DNA of 64,000 nucleotides from Lentzea kentuckyensis (lineage in GTDB: Bacteria > Actinomycetota > Actinomycetes > Mycobacteriales > Pseudonocardiaceae): the NCBI RefSeq assembly GCF_002150765.1, contig NZ_MUYM01000054.1:1-64000 (forward strand). The letters run 5' to 3'. Of the stretch, positions 8,618-16,378 are shown in pieces. Numbering within the stretch: the stretch's first letter is position 1; each line of letters begins with the position of its first letter. The notes beneath the pieces are model-generated. The model had not been told where the DNA came from, made no database searches, and worked only from the letters and a program-made list of their open reading frames with translations. The position numbers and the translations under genes are program-made.

Positions 8618-8953
8618 ATGCTCGCGTGCGTATTAATGGAGACACGACGACGTGACAGAGCGTGTTGGGGGTGGTTCGGCATCCGGGTGAGGCCCGGTGC
8701 AACAGTGGCTGTCCAAGCTGTGGGATGCGAGGGAGTCCGTGTTCACCTCGTGCCCAGGACATCGGCGCTGGACAGGGACCTCTTTAGCCGCCATTCGGGT
8801 GACATTCCCCGTCACGTAGGCGTGCGGGCCTGGTGGATCCCGGGACCAGTTGGGCGTGGTCGTTGTTCATCGCAAGGGTGAATGAGGGACCATGACGGGT
8901 GACACGGGCGGTCCGCCGCCTGACTCGTGAGCGACATGGACGGAGAGGTACCT
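8618..8953 (+). other. Intergenic stretch, no convincing gene
   Basis: No coding frame here has plausible codon use or a family signature. An 87-residue frame at 8618-8881 has a composition unlike neighbouring proteins and no ribosome binding site. The stretch should hold the promoter of the small membrane protein at 8954; the strong Shine-Dalgarno GGAGAGG is at its right end. No clear terminator hairpin was found for the operon ending at 8617. Confidence 0.4.
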
Positions 8954-9133
8954 GTGAACCTCAAGAAGGTGCTAGTGCTGGCGGCCGTCGCGCTGGTGCT
9001 GTTCCTCCTGATCACCCAGCCCGAGCAGTCCGCCGCCGCGGTCCAGCAGGTGCTCGGCTGGCTGAGGCAGGGCGCGGAGTCGATCATCACCTTCATCAGG
9101 AGCCTCTTCGGTACGGCGACCCCGATCAGCTAG
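8954..9133 (+). CDS. Small single-pass membrane protein, unknown
   Basis: A 59-residue protein with an N-terminal membrane helix (KKVLVLAAVALVLFLLI) followed by an amphipathic stretch (VQQVLGWLRQGAESIITFIRSLFG). The GTG at 8954 is preferred to the upstream ATG-containing frame because GGAGAGG lies five bases before it and the preceding in-frame residues are polar and dispensable. Proteins of this form recur in actinobacteria without assigned function. It could be a membrane-curvature or accessory peptide, but nothing shows that. Confidence 0.6.
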   Translation: MNLKKVLVLAAVALVLFLLITQPEQSAAAVQQVLGWLRQGAESIITFIRSLFGTATPIS

Positions 9134-9297
9134 TGACAGCGGGTGACCTTCGTCCGTTCGCGTTGAGCCGGATGGGTGGAAAGAGGCCAATCACGCACTG
9201 GTAACGGGTGTTCTGGGGATTCAGGGTCTGGCGATTGTCAGACCTACCGAATACCTTCCGCTGCAATGGCCGATCCCCGACCGACGAGGAGGCACAT

Positions 9298-9792
9298 ATG
9301 GTCGAGGACTCCGGGGTCCACGAGCTGTTGCAGCAGTGGGCGGCTGAACGGTCTGATGACGCAGAGATGCAGGAGGTGAACCGGATCAAGAACGCGTGGC
9401 TCGCGGAGGCTCCCCCCTCGGCGCCAGGCATCCCCGTGCAGCGGGGAGGCAGGAGCGGGTCGTCGCGTGGCTTGGTCAAGGTCGACTCGGCGGATCCGGC
9501 CTACGTGGCCGCGATGCGCAAGCGGGCGCCGGAGGCACCCGAGGCGTTGCTCGCTGCCGCAGCGAGCTACTGGCAGCTGGTTGGCGACGTCGCCGAGGCC
9601 GAGCAGTGGTGGGACGCGGGCATCAGCCCGTTGGACCAGCGCGCGCTCGACTATCGCGCGGCGGGCCTGACCCCTGCCGATCTCGGGAGGCGCCTGGGAC
9701 CGATGACGGTTCTCCAGCACCTTCGCCGCGGTTCTGCCGCAGCCTGGTGCGTCGCACGTCTGCAGAGGCAGCGCCGGGACGGCGTGGCGTAG
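9298..9792 (+). CDS. Conserved hypothetical protein
   Basis: A 164-residue soluble protein, mostly helical. The ATG at 9298 follows AGGAGG by five bases. It opens acidic (MVEDSGVHELLQQWAAERSDDAEMQEVNRIKNAW), has a basic Gly/Ser linker near residues 45-55, then helices with YWQLVGDVAEAEQWWDAGISPLDQRALDYRA. The ending AAGLTPADLGRRLGPMTVLQHLRRG resembles a helix-turn-helix (winged or sigma-like) but is not decisive. Unknown function; possibly DNA- or protein-binding. It stands alone between two membrane-protein genes. Confidence 0.6.
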   Translation: MVEDSGVHELLQQWAAERSDDAEMQEVNRIKNAWLAEAPPSAPGIPVQRGGRSGSSRGLVKVDSADPAYVAAMRKRAPEAPEALLAAAASYWQLVGDVAEAEQWWDAGISPLDQRALDYRAAGLTPADLGRRLGPMTVLQHLRRGSAAAWCVARLQRQRRDGVA

Positions 9793-9843
9793 TGGGGCAC
9801 GGGCTCTCGGAGGCGGGAGCCCTGCACTTGTAGTCTGGAGGTC

Positions 9844-10227
9844 GTGCGCGGCCTCCTCACCCCCCAGCGAGTGTTGATCGGGCTTGCCTGTGTGGCGGCC
9901 CTGATCCTTTGTTGCGGGCTCGCGTGGTGGCAGTGGCAGCGCTTCGAGTCCGCCAGCGGCACGTTCCAGAACCTCGGTTACGTGCTCCAGTGGCCGCTCT
10001 TCGGCCTCTTCCCGGCCTTCATGGTGTGGCGCTTCCGTCGCCTGACGCGCCAACGCAGTGACGAGGCTCTCTCCGCACCGGAGCCGGTTGCGCCCGCCGC
10101 GAAGCCGGTGACTACCGTTGACGCCGTCAAACCCGCGCCTGTCGAGCAGTTCGACGACGAAGAAGACGCGGAGCTCGCGGCCTACAACCGCATGCTCGCG
10201 GACCTCAACGCGCGGGACGGTCGTTGA
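9844..10227 (+). CDS. Conserved actinobacterial two-TM protein
   Basis: A 127-residue membrane protein with two helices (VLIGLACVAALILCCGLAWWQW and LGYVLQWPLFGLFPAFMVWRF) and a cytoplasmic tail that ends acidic and helical (DDEEDAELAAYNRMLADLNARDGR). That terminal motif is typical of an actinobacterial family found next to DUF3817 proteins, as here. The 14-base gap to the next ATG indicates one operon. The biochemical role is unknown. The GTG at 9844 is used. Confidence 0.7.
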   Translation: MRGLLTPQRVLIGLACVAALILCCGLAWWQWQRFESASGTFQNLGYVLQWPLFGLFPAFMVWRFRRLTRQRSDEALSAPEPVAPAAKPVTTVDAVKPAPVEQFDDEEDAELAAYNRMLADLNARDGR

Positions 10228-10241
10228 GCGAAGGCGGGCAG

Positions 10242-10544
10242 ATGAAGGGTGCGTTGACCCGGTTCAGGGTCATGGCTTACGTGGTCGGAGTCTTCCTGCT
10301 GCTCCTGGTCGTGGCCATGGTGCTCAAGTACGCCGCGGACATGGGCCAGTTCATGAAGGTCGTCGGACCGGTCCACGGCTTCCTCTACGCCATCTACCTG
10401 GTGATTTCCGTCGATCTGGCGCTGAAGCTGCGCTGGTCGATCAAGGGCACCGCGCTCGTGCTGCTCGCCGGCACCGTGCCGTTCCTGTCGTTCTGGGCGG
10501 AGCGCAAGGTGGTCGAGAAGACTGCGCAGGGCGTGCCGTTGTGA
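10242..10544 (+). CDS. DUF3817 integral membrane protein
   Basis: A 100-residue protein with three membrane helices: MAYVVGVFLLLLVVAMVL, GPVHGFLYAIYLVISVDLAL and GTALVLLAGTVPFLSFWAE. The phrase GPVHGFLYAIYL followed by PFLSFWAERKV is diagnostic of DUF3817. The ATG at 10242 is preferred to the TTG at 10224 that overlaps the previous stop. The role is unknown; the family is widespread in actinobacteria, usually in this two-gene arrangement. Confidence 0.8.
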   Translation: MKGALTRFRVMAYVVGVFLLLLVVAMVLKYAADMGQFMKVVGPVHGFLYAIYLVISVDLALKLRWSIKGTALVLLAGTVPFLSFWAERKVVEKTAQGVPL

Positions 10545-10595
10545 CGTTTGGCCTGCTAGCGTCTGGGGCTACCAACTGAACACGGCCGTCGATGT

Positions 10596-10768
10596 CGCGC
10601 GGGAGAGCCCATTTGAGTGTGGGCGCCGAAGGAGCAACTCCTCCCCGGAATCTCTCAGGTACAAGTACCGCACGACGAAGGCAACTCTGGAAAGCAGGCC
10701 ATCGGCCTCGCCCACGGTGCAAGCCACTCCGGTGGCGAAGCTCTCAGGCTCATGACAGAGGGGGAGGC
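10596..10768 (+). ncRNA. Tandem glycine riboswitch
   Basis: Two successive aptamers are visible. The first opens with GCGGGAGAG, has GCGCCGAAGGAGCAA and closes with AATCTCTCAGGTACAAGTACCG. The second has ACGACGAAGGCAACTCTGGA, GTGGCGAAGCTCTCAGG and the closing ACAGAGGGGG. Both carry the conserved CTCTCAGG core. It lies about 100 bases before gcvT, and glycine binding would turn on the glycine cleavage genes. A TAGCGT -10 element (10557-10562) lies just upstream. Confidence 0.95.
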
Positions 10769-10865
10769 TCGCTCTAGTTGAGGAGTCTCTGATGGACCGT
10801 GTCATTCTTCTGTTGCCTCAGCCGGCCTGGTCCGGCTCTTCGGCGCACCCTGGAGGAGCGTTCTG

Positions 10866-11960
10866 ATGTCCCGCCTCACGCCTCTGAACGCCGAGCACGA
10901 GCAGCTCGGCGCGATGTTCACCGACTTCGCGGGCTGGCGGATGCCGCTGCGCTACTCGTCCGAGCTCGCGGAGCATCACGCGGTGCGCACCACCGCGGGC
11001 CTGTTCGACCTCACGCACATGGGTGAAATCGTCCTGACCGGACCGCAGGCGGGCGAGGCGCTCGACTACGCGCTGGTCGGCCACATCTCGGCGCTGGCCG
11101 TCGGCAAGGCGCGCTACACGATGATCACCCAGGCCGATGGCGGCGTGATCGACGACCTGATCGTGTACCGGCTGGGCGACGAGGAGTTCATGGTCGTCGC
11201 GAACGCCTCGAACGCCCTCGTGGTCGCCGAGGCCCTCGTCGAGCGCGCCGCCGGGTTCGACACCGTCGTCACGGACGCCTCGACCGACTACGCGTTGATC
11301 GCGATCCAGGGCCCGAAGTCGGTCGAGATCCTGTCCGGGCTGACCGACACTGACCTGTCCACGGTCAAGTACTACGCCTCGTACCCGTCCACCGTCGCCG
11401 GTGTGGACGCGCTGCTGGCCCGCACCGGTTACACGGGCGAGGAGGGCTTCGAGCTCTTCGTCGCGCCGGCCGACGCGTCCGCAGTCTGGGCGGCGCTGCT
11501 GTCCGCCGGCGAGGCGCACGAGCTCAAGCCGTGCGGTCTCGGCTGCCGCGACACGTTGCGTCTCGAAGCTGGAATGCCGTTGTACGGCAACGAACTCACC
11601 ACCTCCCTGACGCCGTACCACGCGAACCTCGGCCGGGTCGTGAAGCTCGACAAGCCGGGCGACTTCGTGGGCCGCGACGCGCTGACGAAGGTCGCGGAGT
11701 CCGGTGTGGACTCGGTCCTGGTCGGACTGAAGACCCCCGAACGCCGCGCCCCGCGACACGGTTACGCGGTGCTGAACGGCGAGGAGGTCGTCGGCGAGGT
11801 GACCTCGGGCGCCCTGTCGCCGACGCTCGGTTACTCGGTGGCCATGGCTTACGTCTCGAAGGCGAGCGCCGAGCCGGGCACCCCACTGCTGGTGGACGTC
11901 CGCGGCAAGAAGCAGCCGGTCGAGGTCGTCGCACTTCCGTTCTACAAGCGCGCCAAGTAG
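10866..11960 (+). CDS. gcvT: Aminomethyltransferase, glycine cleavage T protein
   Basis: A 364-residue T protein that transfers the methylene group from aminomethyl-lipoyl-H protein to tetrahydrofolate. It has the family N-terminus LTPLNAEHEQLGAMFTDFAGWRMPLRYSS, then FDLTHMGEIVLTGP, the folate-binding region GYTGEEGFELFV, GLGCRDTLRLEAGMPLYGNEL and the C-terminal barrel. A GGAGGAG ribosome site lies seven bases before the ATG. The gene is under the tandem glycine riboswitch and is followed by glyA after 13 bases. The H and P proteins are not in this window. Confidence 0.96.
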   Translation: MSRLTPLNAEHEQLGAMFTDFAGWRMPLRYSSELAEHHAVRTTAGLFDLTHMGEIVLTGPQAGEALDYALVGHISALAVGKARYTMITQADGGVIDDLIVYRLGDEEFMVVANASNALVVAEALVERAAGFDTVVTDASTDYALIAIQGPKSVEILSGLTDTDLSTVKYYASYPSTVAGVDALLARTGYTGEEGFELFVAPADASAVWAALLSAGEAHELKPCGLGCRDTLRLEAGMPLYGNELTTSLTPYHANLGRVVKLDKPGDFVGRDALTKVAESGVDSVLVGLKTPERRAPRHGYAVLNGEEVVGEVTSGALSPTLGYSVAMAYVSKASAEPGTPLLVDVRGKKQPVEVVALPFYKRAK

Positions 11961-11973
11961 GGAGATCTTCCAG

Positions 11974-13239
11974 ATGTCCGACCAGTTCAACGCTTCCCTC
12001 GCGGAGTACGACCCCGAGGTGGCCGAGGCCGTTGCGGCCGAGCTGGCACGCCAGCAGGGCACTCTCGAGATGATCGCCTCGGAGAACTTCACGCCCGTCT
12101 CGGTGCTCCAGGCCCAGGGCTCGGTGCTCACCAACAAGTACGCCGAGGGTTACCCCGGCCGCCGCTACTACGGCGGCTGCGAGCACGTGGACGTGGTGGA
12201 GCGCCTGGCCATCGAGCGCATCAAGTCGCTCTTCGGCGCCGGCTTCGCCAACGTCCAGCCGCACTCGGGCGCGCAGGCCAACGCGGCCGCGATGTTCGCG
12301 TTGCTCCAGCCCGGCGACACGATCCTGGGCCTGGACCTCGCGCACGGCGGTCACCTGACCCACGGCATGCGCATCAATTTCTCCGGCAAGCTCTACAACG
12401 TCGTGCCGTACCACGTCGCCGACTCGGACGGCCGGGTCGACATGGCCGAGGTCGAGCGCCTGGCTCAGGAACACCGTCCCAAGCTGATCGTCGCGGGCTG
12501 GTCGGCCTACCCGCGCCAGCTGGACTTCGCCGAGTTCCGCCGGATCGCGGACTCGGTCGAGGCCTACCTGATGGTCGACATGGCGCACTTCGCCGGCCTG
12601 GTGGCCGCGGGGCTGCACCCGTCGCCGGTGCCGCACGCGCACGTCACGACGACCACGACCCACAAGACCCTGGGCGGGCCTCGCGGTGGCGTGATCCTGT
12701 CCAACGAGGCGGACATCGCCAAGAAGATCAACTCGGCGGTGTTCCCCGGCCAGCAGGGCGGCCCGCTGGAGCACGTGATCGCGGCCAAGGCCGTGGCGTT
12801 CAAGCACGCCGCTTCGCCGGAGTTCGCCGACCGCCAGCGGCGCACCCTCGAAGGCTCGCGGATCCTGGCCGACCGGCTGTCCCAGCCGGACGTGGCCGCC
12901 GCGGGCGTGAAGGTGCTGACCGGTGGCACCGACGTGCACCTGGTGCTCGTCGACCTGGTCTCGTCCGAGTTGGACGGCAAGCAGGCCGAGGACGTGCTGC
13001 ACCAGATCGGCATCACCGTGAACCGCAACGCCGTGCCGAACGACCCGCGTCCGCCGATGGTGACGTCGGGTCTGCGGATCGGCACGCCGGCGCTCGCCAC
13101 CCGCGGGTTCGGCGAGGTGGACTTCATCGAGGTCGCCGACGTCATCGCGGAGGCGCTCAAGCCGGGTGCGGCGATCGACGAGCTGCGCGCCCGCGTCGAG
13201 GTGCTGGCGGCCAAGCACCCGCTGTACTCGACGCTCTGA
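11974..13239 (+). CDS. glyA: Serine hydroxymethyltransferase
   Basis: A 421-residue PLP enzyme that interconverts serine and glycine with tetrahydrofolate. Signatures include LEMIASENFTPVSVLQAQGSVLTNKYAEGYPGRRYYGGCE-type substrate loop text, HSGAQANAA, DMAHFAGLVAAGLHPSP and the PLP-lysine motif TTTTHKTLGGPRGG. Placed behind gcvT it receives the one-carbon unit released from glycine, so the pair converts glycine to serine. A strong terminator hairpin follows ten bases after the stop. Confidence 0.97.
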   Translation: MSDQFNASLAEYDPEVAEAVAAELARQQGTLEMIASENFTPVSVLQAQGSVLTNKYAEGYPGRRYYGGCEHVDVVERLAIERIKSLFGAGFANVQPHSGAQANAAAMFALLQPGDTILGLDLAHGGHLTHGMRINFSGKLYNVVPYHVADSDGRVDMAEVERLAQEHRPKLIVAGWSAYPRQLDFAEFRRIADSVEAYLMVDMAHFAGLVAAGLHPSPVPHAHVTTTTTHKTLGGPRGGVILSNEADIAKKINSAVFPGQQGGPLEHVIAAKAVAFKHAASPEFADRQRRTLEGSRILADRLSQPDVAAAGVKVLTGGTDVHLVLVDLVSSELDGKQAEDVLHQIGITVNRNAVPNDPRPPMVTSGLRIGTPALATRGFGEVDFIEVADVIAEALKPGAAIDELRARVEVLAAKHPLYSTL

Positions 13240-13248
13240 TCGTTCCGA

Positions 13249-13291
13249 AACTGAAGGGGCGCCACCGGAATCCGGTGGCGCCCCTTCAGTT
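13249..13291 (+). terminator. Intrinsic terminator after glyA
   Basis: A perfect 21-bp inverted repeat (13249-13269 with 13271-13291) centred on one base, rich in GC (core GGGGCGCCACCGG). It lies between glyA and the convergent gene ending at 13407 and could stop transcription from the glyA side. No T-run is present, as usual in actinobacteria. Confidence 0.85.
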
Positions 13292-13406
13292 CGTGACCCG
13301 AGAGCGAAACGACGGGAACCCCGGCCCCTTCCCCAGGGCCGGGGTTACACCGTGTCAGGGTGTTGTGTGTCTCAGATGGACCGTCCTAACAGAACGCTGT
13401 GGGGGG

Positions 13407-14084
13407 TTACGCCGCAGGAGCCACCACGCCGGGCGGGAGGCACTGGACGTTGCGGTTGCCGTCGGGCTGGATGACCCACCAGGTGCCACCAACGCCCTGG
13501 CCGGCCCACTTGCCCGGGCCCGGGTCCTTCGAGTACGAGTAGATCGGCGAGTTGGCGACGGCGACCTGCTTCTTGCCGTCAGCGCGGGTGATCAGCGAGA
13601 CGAGCTTCGGGTCGATGCCCTCGACCTGCGGAACCGTGTCCGACAGGAACGGTGGCCACGTCTCAGCGCACTTGTCGTTGCAGTTGGACTTGGCGTCCGC
13701 TGCCTTGGTGTCCTTGTCGAACCGGTACATGGTCCGCCCGTCGCCGTCCTGGATGACCATGCCCATCTTGTCGACGGCCTTGCCGACCAGCTTCAACGAG
13801 CTGACTGGGGCCGCGGCGGGAGGCTGTGCCGCCGGGGGCTGCGCGGCCGGCGTTTCCGGGGCCTGCTGCTGGACCGGGGTTTCGGGCGCCTGAGCGGGCT
13901 CCTGGAGTACCGGGGCCTGAGCCGCGTCGCCGTAGTCGCCGAGGATGCCCAGGTCGGTTTCGGTCTGTGCCACGGGCTTCGAGTTCGTGCCACTTCCCGT
14001 GGCGCTCCAGACACCCAGACCCAGCACAACTGCCAGCCCCGCGGCGAGCCCGATGGCAATGCGGTTACGTCGGATCACACTCAT
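13407..14084 (-). CDS. Membrane-anchored secreted-repeat protein (COG4315/Lipoprotein_15)
   Basis: A 225-residue exported protein. Residues 8-28 form a signal or anchor helix (IAIGLAAGLAVVLGLGVW), followed by a Pro/Gln/Ala-rich linker (about 40-95). Two copies of the secreted repeat of unknown function (PF03640) follow. The first has VIQDGDGRTMYRFDKDTK with NCNDKCAETWPPF carrying paired cysteines. The second has VAVANSPIYSYSKDPGPGKWAGQGVGGTWWV. Such repeats occur in periplasmic or cell-wall redox proteins of unknown role. The gene is convergent with glyA and divergent from the cyclopropane synthase gene. Confidence 0.85.
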   Translation of the reverse strand: MSVIRRNRIAIGLAAGLAVVLGLGVWSATGSGTNSKPVAQTETDLGILGDYGDAAQAPVLQEPAQAPETPVQQQAPETPAAQPPAAQPPAAAPVSSLKLVGKAVDKMGMVIQDGDGRTMYRFDKDTKAADAKSNCNDKCAETWPPFLSDTVPQVEGIDPKLVSLITRADGKKQVAVANSPIYSYSKDPGPGKWAGQGVGGTWWVIQPDGNRNVQCLPPGVVAPAA

Positions 14085-14211
14085 GTCCTCCTTGTTCCGT
14101 CGTTCGCTCTATCGAGGCCATACGGGTGGGGTTGCGTCTCGGTTCAGAAACGAACCGAACCTCTTGCCGACTCGAACGTCTGGCGGAGCCAGGTTTCGCA
14201 GGAGGTGCAGG

Positions 14212-15465
14212 GTGGTCGTCGCTGGTCAGCTGGCGGGAATGGCCGAACGGGTGCTGGGTGCGCCGGTCCCGATCGGATTTCGGGCATGGGATGGAAGCGT
14301 GGCCGGGCCGCAGGACGGCACCGTTCTCGTGATCCGGTCGCGGGACGCGCTGCGCCGGCTCGTCTGGAGTCCGAACGAGCTGGGTCTCGCGCGCGCCTAC
14401 GTGAGCGGCGAGCTCGACGTGGAGGGTGATCTCGCGACGGGGCTGTCCGAGATCTGGGGGCTCGTGCGGCGCGGGGTCACCCGGCGGCCGAGGCTCGCGG
14501 AGGTCGTGAAACTCGCATTGCAACTGAAAGTGCTGGGCCCCAACCCGTCCGCGCCGCGGGAGGAGGCCCGCCTGCGTGGCGCCCTGCACACCAAGGCGCG
14601 CGACCGGGACGCCATTTCGCACCACTACGACCTGAGCAACGCCTTCTACCGGCTCGTGCTCGACCCGAGCATGGCCTACTCGTGCGCCTACTTCACCTCG
14701 CCGGACGAGTCACTGGCCCAGGCTCAGCACAACAAGCTGGATCTGGTGTGCCGCAAGCTGGACCTGCGACCGGGTATGCGCCTGCTCGACGTGGGCTGCG
14801 GCTGGGGATCGATGATCATCCACGCCGCCCGGGACTACGGCGTGCACGCGGTCGGTGTGACGATCTCCGCTCAGCAGCGGGCGCACATCCTCGCGAGGGT
14901 CGAGGCGGAAGGTCTGCAGGACCGCGTCGAGGTGCGGCTGCAGGACTACCGGGAGGTCCGCGACGAGCCGTTCGACGCGATCTCCACGATCGAGATGGGC
15001 GAGCACGTCGGTGAGGCGAACTACCCGACGTACGCCTCGACGTTGCACCGCCTGCTGAAGCCCGAGGGGCGCCTGCTGCTGCAGCAGATGTCGCGCGGTC
15101 ACAACGCACCCGGCGGTGGCGCGTTCATCGAGTCGTACGTCGCTCCGGACATGCACATGCGGCCTCTCAGTTCCACGACGGGCTTCTTGGAGGCCGCCGG
15201 GCTGGAGATCCGTGACGTGCACGCGTTGCGCGAGCACTACGTCTGGACCGTGCGGGCGTGGGCGCAGACACTGGAAGAGCGGTGGGACGAGGTCGTCGCG
15301 CTGGTCGGCGAAGGCCAGGCGCGGGTGTGGCGCCTGTACCTCGCGGGTGGCGCGCTGACGTTCGAGGAAGGACGGATGGGCGTGGACCAGATCCTCGCGG
15401 TGCGCAGGAGCGAGAACGGCAACAGCGGGATGCCGCGCGTGCGCCGTGAGCTGGTGGCGCGATGA
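14212..15465 (+). CDS. Cyclopropane-fatty-acyl-phospholipid synthase family methyltransferase
   Basis: A 417-residue SAM-dependent enzyme of the Cfa/mycolic acid cyclopropane synthase family, which adds a methylene or methyl group to unsaturated acyl chains of phospholipids. It shows the N-terminal lipid-binding module (about 1-120), then HHYDLSNAFYRLVLDPSMAYSCAYF, the SAM motif LDVGCGWGSMIIHAA, and GVTISAQQRAHI and IEMGEHVG. The GTG at 14212 is chosen because GGAGGT lies five bases upstream. The next gene, a DUF1295 membrane enzyme, overlaps by ATGA; this pairing fits 10-methyl branched-chain fatty acid formation, where methylation is followed by reduction (inference). Confidence 0.9.
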   Translation: MVVAGQLAGMAERVLGAPVPIGFRAWDGSVAGPQDGTVLVIRSRDALRRLVWSPNELGLARAYVSGELDVEGDLATGLSEIWGLVRRGVTRRPRLAEVVKLALQLKVLGPNPSAPREEARLRGALHTKARDRDAISHHYDLSNAFYRLVLDPSMAYSCAYFTSPDESLAQAQHNKLDLVCRKLDLRPGMRLLDVGCGWGSMIIHAARDYGVHAVGVTISAQQRAHILARVEAEGLQDRVEVRLQDYREVRDEPFDAISTIEMGEHVGEANYPTYASTLHRLLKPEGRLLLQQMSRGHNAPGGGAFIESYVAPDMHMRPLSSTTGFLEAAGLEIRDVHALREHYVWTVRAWAQTLEERWDEVVALVGEGQARVWRLYLAGGALTFEEGRMGVDQILAVRRSENGNSGMPRVRRELVAR

Positions 15466-16232
15466 GCTTCCTGATCACCTTTCTCGGGGCCGTCCTGCTG
15501 CTCAGCGGGCTGTTCCTGTACGCGGACGCCCGTCGCCGCTACGACCTGATCGACTCCGCGTGGGGTCCCGGCTTCGCCGTCATCGCGGTGATCACGCTGC
15601 TGTTCGCGGAGGGCGAACCAACTCGGCAGTGGTTCGTCACGGTGCTGACCGTGGTGTGGGGCGTACGCCTGGGAGCGCACATCTTCGTGCGCAACTCGGG
15701 CAAGGACGAAGATCCGCGGTACCAGGACATTTTGAGGCGTGCCAAGGGAAATCCGCGTTTGCGGATGTACCGCGTCTACCTGATCCAGGCCGTGCTGATG
15801 TGGATCGTGTCGCTGCCGGTCCAGGCCGCGCAGCATCTTTCGGCCCCGTTCGGGGTGCTAGATTGGGTGGGCACTGGCGTGTGGATGGTCGGCTTCGTGT
15901 TCGAGGCCGTGGGTGACTGGCAGCTCTCCCGGTTCCGTGCGGACCCGGCGAACAAGGGTGCCGTGATGGACCGCGGATTGTGGCGCTACACAAGGCATCC
16001 GAACTACTTCGGCGACGCTGTCGTGTGGTGGGGCCTCTACCTGTTCGCACTGCACTCGTGGCTGGCCGCGCTCACGATCGTCGGTCCGGTGATCATGACG
16101 TTGCTGCTCGCGAAGGGCACCGGCAAACCGTTGCTGGAGAAGGACATCGTGTCGCGCCGCCCTGGGTACGCCGAGTACGTCCGGCGCACCAGCGGCTTCG
16201 TGCCGCTGCCTCCGAAGAGCCGCGTGGGCTAG
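15462..16232 (+). CDS. DUF1295 (steroid 5-alpha-reductase-like) membrane protein
   Basis: A 256-residue polytopic membrane protein with six or seven helices. The ending MDRGLWRYTRHPNYFGDAVVWWGLYLF followed by EKDIVSRRPGYAEYVRRTSGFVPLPP is the DUF1295/steroid 5-alpha-reductase and ICMT-type NADPH-binding signature. It overlaps the methyltransferase stop (ATGA), so expression is coupled. It may reduce or further modify the methylated lipid made by its neighbour, or act on isoprenoid or sterol-like lipids. The substrate is not shown by the sequence. Confidence 0.85.
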   Translation: MSFLITFLGAVLLLSGLFLYADARRRYDLIDSAWGPGFAVIAVITLLFAEGEPTRQWFVTVLTVVWGVRLGAHIFVRNSGKDEDPRYQDILRRAKGNPRLRMYRVYLIQAVLMWIVSLPVQAAQHLSAPFGVLDWVGTGVWMVGFVFEAVGDWQLSRFRADPANKGAVMDRGLWRYTRHPNYFGDAVVWWGLYLFALHSWLAALTIVGPVIMTLLLAKGTGKPLLEKDIVSRRPGYAEYVRRTSGFVPLPPKSRVG

Positions 16233-16363
16233 TGGCGTGACTCGCTACGAGGTGATTCCCGGCTGAAGCGGTGTCCGCAACCTGCGTCGGGTCTGTATCG
16301 CGCCAGGCGGCGTTCCTCGCCGCGTGGCATGTCACAGCACCCGTGCCGCAAGCGTGCGCGGGT

Positions 16364-16378
16364 TAGTGTTGGCGGGTG
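16364..16378 (+). promoter_or_regulatory. -10 element and leaderless start of the S9 peptidase
   Basis: TAGTGT (16364-16369) fits the actinobacterial TANNNT -10 motif and lies six bases before the GTG at 16376. Transcription starting the usual distance downstream would begin at the start codon. There is no Shine-Dalgarno sequence. The -35 region is not recognisable. Confidence 0.45.

Noticed and set aside
8618..8881. An 87-residue frame after the CoA transferase
   Set aside because: No ribosome site, unusual composition and no hydrophobic or family pattern. Treated as intergenic.
10569..10805. A 78-residue minus-strand frame
   Set aside because: It lies across the glycine riboswitch, whose conserved sequence explains the openness.
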